From: Mantis religiosa
Lineage: Eukaryota > Arthropoda > Insecta > Mantodea > Mantidae
Assembly: GCA_030765055.1 (NCBI GenBank)
Contig: CM060953.1
Span: 97,405,701-97,469,700 of the forward strand
Direction: 5' to 3'
DNA: 64,000 bases
Of this stretch, positions 56,754 to 64,000 are shown one piece after another (the first letter of the stretch is position 1; every line of letters starts with the position of its first letter). The position numbers and the translations under genes are program-made. Below the pieces are notes generated by a model that did not search any database, was not told the origin of the DNA, and saw only the letters and a program-made list of their open reading frames with translations.

Positions 56754-57153
56754 GTTAGTTACTTTGTGTATAATTTAACACATAAGTGGAGTATAGCAAA
56801 AATCTATAAAGAGCTCTATGAAGAGACTCATAAAACAATTACTTGACTGTTAACTAGAAGCTAGTTTGTTTTATTTAAAGCTCACTTTTATTTATTCCAC
56901 TGATATGTTAACAAAATAAGATCTTCATTTTAAAACTAGAAAGTTAAATGAAACCAGAAAACTCGTGTTAATATTTAAGCATTAATTATTCTAATTAGGT
57001 ATCTATTTAAATAGCAACACAGAATGACTGTTACTCTTCAGAGAACCAGAAATTAAACATCAAGTTGTCAACATCACATTGCAACACTTTGGGCAAAATT
57101 AATAGCATGACCCCAGCAAGCTTTGAATGAATTTACCTAAAAGACAACAAAAC
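56754..57153. other. Intron after the tail exon, no gene recognised
   Basis: AT-rich. No further Sirt1 exon was found here or to the end of the window. Confidence 0.5.
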
Positions 57154-57217
57154 GCTTTCTATTAAATTTAAAGGGAGTTGATTAATGACACTAAACAACA
57201 CTTACTTTTAGATTTTT

Positions 57218-57258
57218 CCGGAACATGTTTCAGAGACTTTGCCTCTATCCTCAGCAGG
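57218..57258 (-). ncRNA. Hammerhead ribozyme motif, family E (left arm)
   Basis: Minus strand: CTG, CTGAGGA, AGAG/CTCT stem II, GAAACATGTT, CCGG. Core intact; stem I is partly mismatched compared with the right arm. Confidence 0.6.
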
Positions 57259-57826
57259 CCATCGACTGTTTCTCATTGGTGTAGTTGACGATATTTTGTC
57301 ATAGGTCTCCTCTGGTGGCGGTTCAAGGAACTTGCTGAACAAATCTTTCTGGGGGATGTCGAAATTGAATACTTTGTTCCTATTTTTTGAAATGATTTGT
57401 TCCCATGTGGATAGTTCTTGTTTTCCTGATATATGTTTTAGTAGTTTTGGTTCTGGATTTATGTTGTGGTTTTTTTCCCAAAAATGTGTGGCAACTGCTG
57501 ATTTTTCTAATCGTTTATATTTTATGTTTCTAAAAGAGCAAAGGAACACTTTAGAAACAAAAATATAAACAATTAGAAAAATCAGCAGTTGCCACACATT
57601 TTTGGGAAAAAAACCACAACATAAATCCAGAACCAAAACTACTAAAACATATATCAGGAAAACAAGAACTATCCACATGGGAACAAATCTTCATTTCAAA
57701 AAATAGGAACAAAGTATTCAATTGCGACATCCCCAGAAAGATTTGTTCAGCAAGTTCCTTGAACCGCCACCAGAGGAGACCTATGACAAAATAGCGTCAA
57801 CTACACCAATGAGAACCAGTCGATGG

Positions 57827-57867
57827 CCGGCTGAGGATAGAGGCAAAGTCTCTGAAACATGTTCCGG
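57827..57867 (+). ncRNA. Hammerhead ribozyme motif, family E (right arm)
   Basis: CCGG, CTGAGGA, AGAGGCAAAGTCTCT stem II, GAAACATGTT, CCGG. Stem I CCGG/CCGG is fully paired, so this is one of the best preserved motifs in the window. Confidence 0.72.
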
Positions 57868-58160
57868 AAAAATTTAAAAGTAAGTGTTTAGTGTCATTAA
57901 TCGACTCCCTTTAAATTTAATTTATCATAACACTGTTTTCAACATTTCCAAGAAAGGAATTGAAATGCTTTCTAGTTTATAGAAAAGGACAAGCTTTCAC
58001 AATTAAACTTAAGTACTTCTCTCTGAGTTTTTGAGAAGTTGTGTCCAGCTGAGAACATAGGTTTTCAATCATGAAGGTATTGCCAAATTGTTGGTTTAAC
58101 ACAATGTGCTATTCTATTAATTCAGGCATAGATTAGTTTAATTGAAGTTTGTCTAATATT

Positions 58161-59066
58161 TTAAATATTAAAAGCAGAAGCATTATTAACAGTGAAGTAT
58201 TCTTCATTTTTTAGTTTGATTTTTTAGTCACTATGTTTACACTCAAATTTCACTTGTATAATTGAAACGTTTTCAAGATATTCGATCTCATCCTCAGCTG
58301 TTTGGTGACTAAATGAACATTCCTCTTCTTCCACTACTATGGAGCTCCGATTACTCTGCCATCTGGTGTTAGGGGCACTAAGTAGTAATACTTCATTTAA
58401 TGCCGGGATTTCAAAATTTATAACTATATCACGGTTTTTCGTTATATTTTTTCCCAAATATGCAATTCTATGGGTGTACTTAAAGATTTTAACACTTTAA
58501 TGTTGTGGCCAATGTTCTGGTTTTCTGTCCAAAAATAGTGTGAAACTGCAGATTTTTGTTTGTTTCAACTTAATGTTCCTCTGGTGTTCTTTTTGCCTGG
58601 TTAACAAGTTTCTCTTAGTTTTTCCTATGTAGCTTTTTTCACATAGGAAAAACTAAGAAAAACTTGTTAAACAGGCAAAAAGAACACCAGAGGAACATTA
58701 AGTTGAAACAAACAGAAAAATCTGCAGTTTCACACCATTTTTGGACAGAAAACCACAAACATTAAACTGTTAAAATCTTTAAGTACACCCATAGAATTGG
58801 ATATTTGGGAAAAAATATTCATAACCAAAAACCGTGATAAAGTTATAAATTTTGAAATCCCGGCATTAAATGAACTATTAAAACTTGGTGCCCCTAACAC
58901 CAGATGACAGAGTGATCAGAGTTCCGTAGTAGTGGAAGAAGAGGATTGTTCATTTAGTCACCAAACAGCTCAGGATGAGATTGAATGATCTTGAAAACGT
59001 TTCAATATACAACAAATAAGTGAAGTTTGAGTGCAAACATAGTGACTCAAAAATCAAACTCAAAAA
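58161..59066. mobile_element. Penelope-like element family F, palindrome with GIY-YIG in both arms, 12-bp target duplication
   Basis: TTGTCTAATATT at 58149-58160 and 59067-59078. The centre is near 58632 (TTCCTATGTAGC, then CACATAGGAAAAACTAAG). Both arms encode an endonuclease tail (NFEIPALNE). The left end extends to ATTAACAGTGAAGTATTC; the right ends at AAATCAAACTCAAAAA. Confidence 0.88.
58262..58301 (-). ncRNA. Hammerhead ribozyme motif, family F (left arm)
   Basis: Minus strand: CAG, CTGAGGA, AGAT/ATCT stem II, GAAAACGTTT (2-bp stem III AA/TT, cut site TTT). Stem I pairing is poor. The right arm (58967-59005) has CTCAGGA, so its G5 is lost. Confidence 0.5.
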
Positions 59067-59430
59067 TTGTCTAATATTGTTACTTGGCAGTTGATTTTGT
59101 ATGCTGTTTCAATCTTTCTTCCACATTATGTAGTGTAATCTTCTAGAATTACCTGAACTTCAAAGCAAATATATTCTTTAAAATTTCATTGAATCATTAT
59201 TTGCTGTTAATATACATAGATTTGCAAGTATGTCGGTTATATTCTTATTTTGACATAATGTGCCACAGAATTTTGCTGTTAGTTTAGTCTGTTTCGGTTA
59301 TATTTTCATATTAAGAGTTTTGTATATCGAAATTTAACTGTATTCGAACACCATGGTGAAGCGAAATAATTATTAAATTATAGATGAGTCGTATTTATTA
59401 CACATCGGCTTCACTTACGTACCTAATTTT

Positions 59431-59469
59431 AGGGCATGTTTCGCAAACCATCGTTCGCATCGTCGGCTC
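59431..59469 (-). ncRNA. Hammerhead-like motif, family D (left arm)
   Basis: Minus strand: GAG, CCGACGA, GCGAA/TTTGC stem II, GAAACATGCC. U4 is C, as at 14175. The right-arm partner at about 62663-62705 is more degraded. Confidence 0.45.
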
Positions 59470-60400
59470 TTATGCGACTAAAGCTTGATCCAGTGGTGTG
59501 GATAGTTATGGAGTTGCTGCTGCCATCTGTTGATTTTTTGATGAATTTAAATGTGGAGTTATCTTCTGGCGGAATTTCAAAATTCATTAGTTGGTTTTTA
59601 TGTTTTTCTATGTTTATTCTCTCCCATATGACAAGTTCACTACGTTTTTGTACGTATTTTAGTAATTTGGTGCTATCTTCGTTTTCATGATTTTCAGACC
59701 AGAAATGAGCTGCTATTGCGGACTTATCAATATTTTTGTATCTTAAGTGCCTAAAATGTTCTTTTTTTCTAGTGCCTGTGTTTCTTTTTGTCCTCCCTAT
59801 GTAAATTTTTTCAGTCTTTACACTTAATCTTGTAAATACCTGACTTTTCTTCTGGTTTTATCTAATCAGTATTATTACTGTTAAGTAGGTTTTTAATGTT
59901 GTAATTGTTTTTTTGGTGCCAATGTTATATTGTATTTCTTGAATACTTTTTGGAACTTTTTTGTAGCCCAGGGGTGGTAAATAAATTTAGCAAATGTAAT
60001 TTCTTGTTTTATTGGTGAAAGAGCTGTGACCTGTTTTAATGTTTTTTGAAGTTTGAATGATTGTTTATCTACAAGGCTTTTTCCATATCCATTTTTTCCA
60101 TTTTTAATTCGAGTTTTTAAGATTTGATGGTATTCTTTTTTATATTCTTGCTGGCTGAGGGGTAGATTTACTAATCTGTGTGTGAGACTGTTGATGGTGG
60201 CATGTTTGTGTGGAATTGGGTTAAAACTATTTGCTTTGATGTAATTATCTGTGTGTGTTGCTTTCCTATGAATACCAAATTCCAGTTTGTCATTGTTTCT
60301 TGTGATTTTAAGGTCCAAAGAAGGTAGAGTACAGTCCTCTTCAGTTTCTACTGTGAATTGTATGCTGGGTTCTTGAAGGTTGAATAGTTTCAAAGCATCA

Positions 60401-60571
60401 ACAGCCCACCTCAGTAGCGTAGATGGTAGCGTGTCTGCCTCATGTTCAAGAGGTCCCGAGTTCGAATCTGGATATGGTTTTTCCAGGGTTTTCCCTTATC
60501 CTGAAAGATGAATGTCGGGTAACTCTAAGCTCCATGGACCCCGGACTCATTTGAGCATCCCCCCCCCCAAA
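60401..60571 (+). mobile_element. tRNA-derived SINE, family 2, copy d, 9-bp target duplication
   Basis: AAAGCATCA at 60392-60400 and 60572-60580. Head: CTCAGTAGCGTAGATGGTAG (A box), CCCGAGTTCGAATCTGG (B box). The body has CTTATCCTGAAAGATGAATG. It ends in a C-tract and A-tract instead of the usual longer tail. It sits in the family D RT. Confidence 0.9.
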
Positions 60572-60873
60572 AAAGCATCATCTATTTGTTTGTAGTGTAC
60601 TATTGCAAAGATGTAGTCTACGTATCTGTACCATGCTTTAAAAATATGAGGGAAGGCTTTCGTTATGTGTTTAGAAAAAGCTCGTGTATAAATTGGCCAT
60701 AAATGGTGATAGTGGGCTTCCCATAGCCAGTCCTGAAATTTGTAATACTTTCCATCGAAAACAAAATAATTGTGATGTATACATATTTCAGTCATTACCA
60801 AGTATTCTTCTATTGTATTGGCATCTAGGTTAATAGAAGTTAGCCATTTCTTAAGTTGAATCAAAGGTTTGTC

Positions 60874-61126
60874 CCTAGACAAAGAGAGCCTCTAGTGGTC
60901 TACCAAGGAAAATATACGAGTCAAATGGATAATTTAATGTCGGTACGGCACTTTGACCATGGTAGCTCAATGGGTTAGAGCAACTGGACGGAAACCAGGA
61001 GATCCGTGGTTCAAATCCCGGCCATGGCATTGAATTTTTCATGTTGGCTCTGTCCATAAAAAACCTTAGCCTATGTACAGCTAATGTGAAAAATGATTAA
61101 TTTCCATCGGTTAATTAAAAAAAAAA
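60874..61126 (+). mobile_element. tRNA-derived SINE, family 1, copy e, 7-bp target duplication
   Basis: GTTTGTC at 60867-60873 and 61127-61133. CCATGGTAGCTCAATGGGTT (A box) and GTGGTTCAAATCCCGG (B box) are the best preserved in the family, with CCATGG at both ends of the tRNA-like part. The tail is AATTTCCATCGGTTAATT, then A(10). Confidence 0.9.
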
Positions 61127-61481
61127 GTTTGTCTATTGGGATGCTAGGGAAGAGGGAGCGGACATCAAAGAATACTAAAGTTCTTGAGGGTTTAGTTTAA
61201 GATTTTGAATTTTATCTACCAGGTCTAAAGAGTTTTTTATTCTCAGAGTATTGAATTGTGGAAAGGACTGAAATTGTTTGGGTAGCCATTTTGCCAGAAG
61301 GTAAGTAGGAGTGTTAACATCATTTACAATGGGTCCCATGGGTATGTTGCGTTAGTGTAGTTTAGGTGATCCATATAATCTTGCAAGGGTAGGTTGTCCG
61401 GTTTGATAGTTTTTTGTTCTGCAGTTGTTAAAATTTTACTATTATTGATGGTTTTGTGTACATCTTTTATGCATTGGTTGA

Positions 61482-62640
61482 GAGAAGAATATGTGGCAAT
61501 GACTGAAATATGTATACACAACAATTATTTTGTTTTTGATGGAAAATATTATAAACAAATTTCAGGACTGGGTATGGGAAGCCCGCTATCACAATTTTTG
61601 GCCAATATATACATGAGCTTTTTCGAAACACATAACTAAAGCCTTCCCTCATAATTTTAAAACATGGTACAGATACATATATATACATCTCTGCAATAGT
61701 ACACTAGAAACAAATAGATGGTGCTTTGAAACTACTCAACCTTCAAGAACCCAGCTTACAATTCACAGTAGAAACTAAAGAGGACTGTACTCCACCTTTT
61801 TTGGACCTTAAAATCACAAAAAAAAAAAAAAAAAAAAAAAATGACAAACTGGAATTTGGTATTCATAGAAAAGCAACACACACGGGTAATTATATCAAAG
61901 CAAATAGTTTCAACCCAATTCCACACAAACATGCCACCATCAACAGTCTTACACACAGATTAGTAAATCTACTCCTCAGCCAGCAAGAATATAAAAAAGA
62001 ATACCATCAAATCTTAAAAACTGCAATTAAAAATGGATATGGAAAAAGCCTTGTAGATAAACTACAATCATTCAAACTTCAAAAAACATTAAAACAGTTC
62101 ACAGCTCTTTCACCAATAAAACAAGAAATTAGATTTGCTTAATTTACCTACCACCCCTGGGCCACAAAAAAGTTCCAAAAAGTATACAAGAAATACAATA
62201 TAACATTGGCACCAAAAAAACAATTACAACATTAAAAACCTACTTAACAGTAATAATACTGATTAGATAAAACCAGAAGAAAAGTCAGGTATATACAAGA
62301 TTAAGTGTAAAGACTGTGAAAAAATTTACATAGGGAGGACAAAAAGAATAGTCACTAGAAAGAAAGAACATTTTAGGCACTTAAGATACAAAAATATTGA
62401 TAAGTCCGCAATAGCAGCTCATTTCTGGTCTGAAAATCATGAAATTGAAGATAGCACCAAATTACTAAAATATGTACAAAAACATAGTGAACTTGCCATA
62501 TGGGAGAGAATATACAGAGAAAAACATAAAAACCAACTAATGAACTTCGAAATCCCGCCAGAAGACAACCGCGCATTTAAATTCACCACAAAATCAACAG
62601 ATGGCAGCAGCAACTCCAGAACTATCCACACCACTGGATC
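61482..62640 (+). pseudogene. Penelope RT and GIY-YIG, family D right arm
   Basis: EEYVAMTEICIHNNYFVFDG, ISGLGMGSPLSQFLANIYM (motif B), a degraded motif C near 61664, then LLNLQEPSLQFTVETKEDC, FLDLKITK, a 22-base A-tract (61819-61840) that adds lysines, GIHRKATHTGNYIKANSFNP and HRLVNLLLSQQEYKKEYHQI. The endonuclease lies at 62290-62620 (SGIYKIKCKDCEKIYIGRTK, YKNIDKSAIAAHFWSENHEI). Confidence 0.87.
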
Positions 62641-62781
62641 AAGCTTCAAGCTTCAGTCGCATTGGAGCCATCGATGCAAACGATGGTTTTGTTTTCGAAA
62701 CATGTCCTCAATATAGGTACGTAAGTGAAGCTGATGTGGAATAAATACGTCTCATCTATAATTTAATAAAGAGTTTTGTAT

Positions 62782-62975
62782 TTAATGTAAGCCATGAAGT
62801 TACCAATAAAAATAGGTTAGCACATTTAGGAATACTGAGTTACATATGGTTTGCTGAACCTTAACAACTTACAATTAATGTTACTTCATTACAATTTAAT
62901 AAACACCATTTTTGTGTGGTGAACTCATATGAAGCATATTCAGAAATTAAGCACTGATAGTGTTTCAAATTTAAG
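62782..62975. other. No gene recognised
   Basis: AT-rich sequence downstream of the family D element. Confidence 0.5.
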
Positions 62976-63200
62976 GTAAAATTTGCTCATAAATTTAATC
63001 ACTGCATTCTGTTTACCTTAGAACTATTTTCCTACATAATTTCTACCTTTGTTCAAGCATCTGGCATAGTATGGCACTAGTTTTTGTATCCCACCATCAG
63101 AGATTGTTTCAGCCATTGATGCTCCTTACTGTTGTACTTTGCTTTGGCATCCTACTCATCAAAAGGCCTACCAGTAAGGTTCCTATCTAAAGCAACTTCT
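62976..63200 (-). pseudogene. Possible C-terminal remnant of a mariner-type transposase
   Basis: The minus strand reads SEEVALDRNLTGRPFDE, then HQWLKQSLMVGYKN and LVPYYARCLNKGRNYVGK across stops and frame changes. The end resembles the LV.R..KCL...G.YVEK close of mariner transposases. It is short and degraded. Confidence 0.4.
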
Positions 63201-64000
63201 TCAGATGAAGAAATAGATATAAATATGTGCTAAGCCAGGCTATAGGGCAGATTGTCAAATTCCTTCCAACCTCATGACTTGATTGATATAAATTATAAAT
63301 AGTGACTAAGTTAAGGGGAAGCATCGGTGAAATTTTGCCAAAAATGACAAAAAAAAAAATTACACTTTCCCTTTTTTGCCTTAAAGTTATGTTTAAACAT
63401 TGTAGTTTCAGAATCTGCCATCAGTTACGCCCTAGCACCATTTAAAGAGCCGCTACGTCATTATTTAAATGCCCGTGTGCGACTGGGCATGGCCATTTAT
63501 ATTGCCTTTGCTAGCATGTCGCCAAGAAATTGATGGAATTCTCATGTTTAAACTACGCGGTTTGATTCCATACACTGTGGCAATGTGCTGAGACATCTTC
63601 TGGATGTTTGTGAAAGCTGCTGAACAGTTCTGCTGAGCTTCTGCCAATTGGTTCCTTCTTTTGAAAGTAAACATTTCCACATGTAGTGTTTGTGAAATAT
63701 GGTTTACATGCAAGTGAAACTTGTGGACAGTAGCTTATATTAGATTATTGTTGTTTAGAATAGGAATAAAGCCTGATATAACATTATATTGCATTCTTGT
63801 TGCAACAGTAGGTATATAAATCATACCAGGTTAGGTTAGCAGGACAGTAGCTATTTCAAAGCAAAATTTAGTGAAACTTTAAGGTTTGCTAGTTATAATT
63901 GTAAATAATGATACTAGAATGCTCTGCTTGAGGTAAATGTTAAGTGAACACATATTATAGCCCAAGAGTTACCAGTGATTCTAGTAGGTCACCTTTTAAT
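63201..64000. other. No gene recognised
   Basis: An 82-codon minus-strand frame at 63713-63465 (MHVNHISQTLHVEMFTFKRR) has no recognisable family. The rest is AT-rich. The last Sirt1 exon, expected to encode the conserved NRY..GAEV terminus, was not seen. Confidence 0.4.

Larger units (their letters stand above)
57162..57966. mobile_element. Penelope-like element family E, palindrome with GIY-YIG in both arms, 8-bp target duplication
   Basis: GCTTTCTA at 57154-57161 and 57967-57974. The arms meet near 57545. Each encodes the endonuclease end: minus from about 57550 (YKRLEKSAVATHFWEKNHNI, QELSTWEQIISKNRNKVFNF) and the same on + with changes. Both ends have a hammerhead and the module GTAAGTGTT to AACACTGTTTTC. 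Confidence 0.9.
59540..61500 (-). pseudogene. Penelope RT and GIY-YIG, family D left arm
   Basis: From 61500 down: SSLNQCIKDVHKTI, TPTYLLAKWLPKQF, SLDLVDKIQNL, FDVRSLFPSIPID (motif A), the SINE at 60874-61126, then LKKWLTSINLDANTIEEYLV, MTEICIHHNYFVFDGKYYK, a degraded motif B, WYRYVDYIFAIV (motif C, second Asp changed), the SINE at 60401-60571, LFNLQEPSIQFTVETEEDC then LPSLDLKITRN, GIHRKATHTDNYIKANSFNP. The endonuclease lies at about 59850-59540 with HLRYKNIDKSAIAAHFW. Stops and frameshifts are present. Confidence 0.85.
59326..62768. mobile_element. Penelope-like element family D, 3.4-kb inverted unit, 13-bp target duplication
   Basis: AAGAGTTTTGTAT at 59313-59325 and 62769-62781. The left (minus) arm, 59326 to about 61480, holds GIY-YIG and most of the RT. 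The right (plus) arm, about 61482-62768, starts further downstream in the RT. Two SINEs have inserted into the left arm (60401 and 60874). Both arms end in the D terminal module; only the left keeps the full tail. Confidence 0.9.

Noticed and set aside
60961..61031. tRNA gene-like sequence (A and B boxes, CCATGG ends) and similar ones at 27.2, 36.3, 36.8 and 45.3 kb
   Set aside because: The anticodon arm is degenerate (C in place of the invariant U before the anticodon), the copies are dispersed, and they have SINE tails and target duplications. They are SINE heads, not tRNA genes.

Overview
This is eukaryotic DNA, AT-rich, with very long introns and dense transposable elements. The only host gene I recognise is a Sirt1/Sir2 orthologue on the + strand. 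Its protein is of arthropod type, and the element mix (Penelope-like elements, piggyBac, Tc1/mariner, several LINE types, Gypsy, tRNA-derived SINEs) fits a large insect genome. A cockroach, termite or stick-insect relative is possible, but the order is a guess.

Sirt1 layout: seven exons with matching splice sites and phases lie at 16292-16536, 33769-33962, 38066-38172, 49957-50118, 55192-55350, 55492-55609 and 55912-56753. They encode the sirtuin catalytic core (NAD-binding GAGVS, catalytic His of ECHG, Zn Cys pairs CTRC and CTVC, GSSLKVRP, NREP) and a Ser-rich tail. The 5' exons and the final exon(s) are not seen here. The introns measure about 17.2, 4.1, 11.8, 5.1, 0.14 and 0.30 kb, and repeats explain much of the large ones.

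0-16 kb (upstream): a broken DDE transposase (0.1-1.5 kb), a solo LTR with 4-bp target duplication (2.1 kb), two opposed copies of one LINE family (4.85-8.1 and 8.1-14.8 kb), an RNase H-bearing LINE relic (12.6-14.0 kb) and a third LINE 3' end (14.8-15.5 kb). 16.5-33.8 kb (intron): a LINE relic, a truncated Gypsy element, a Tc1/mariner copy, SINEs, and a piggyBac element with TTAA ends that carries two nested LINE fragments. 34-49 kb: SINEs, an inverted SINE pair, a 6.8-kb Penelope composite and a second piggyBac. 50-64 kb: a mariner relic and more Penelope copies, including one of 3.4 kb.

The most striking content is a population of Penelope-like elements (PLEs) of at least six or seven families. 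Almost every copy is a palindrome: two head-to-head arms ending in the same 3' terminal module. Several are bracketed by 8-14 bp target duplications, so they integrated as inverted units. The module carries a hammerhead-ribozyme core (CTGANGA, stem II, GAAAC-NN-GTH), then an AAGTG box, then about 50-60 AT-rich bases, then a CACTGT box. The AAGTG and CACTGT boxes can pair, and the pairing changes in a compensatory way between families. Several copies consist only of the two terminal modules and look like non-autonomous foldback units.
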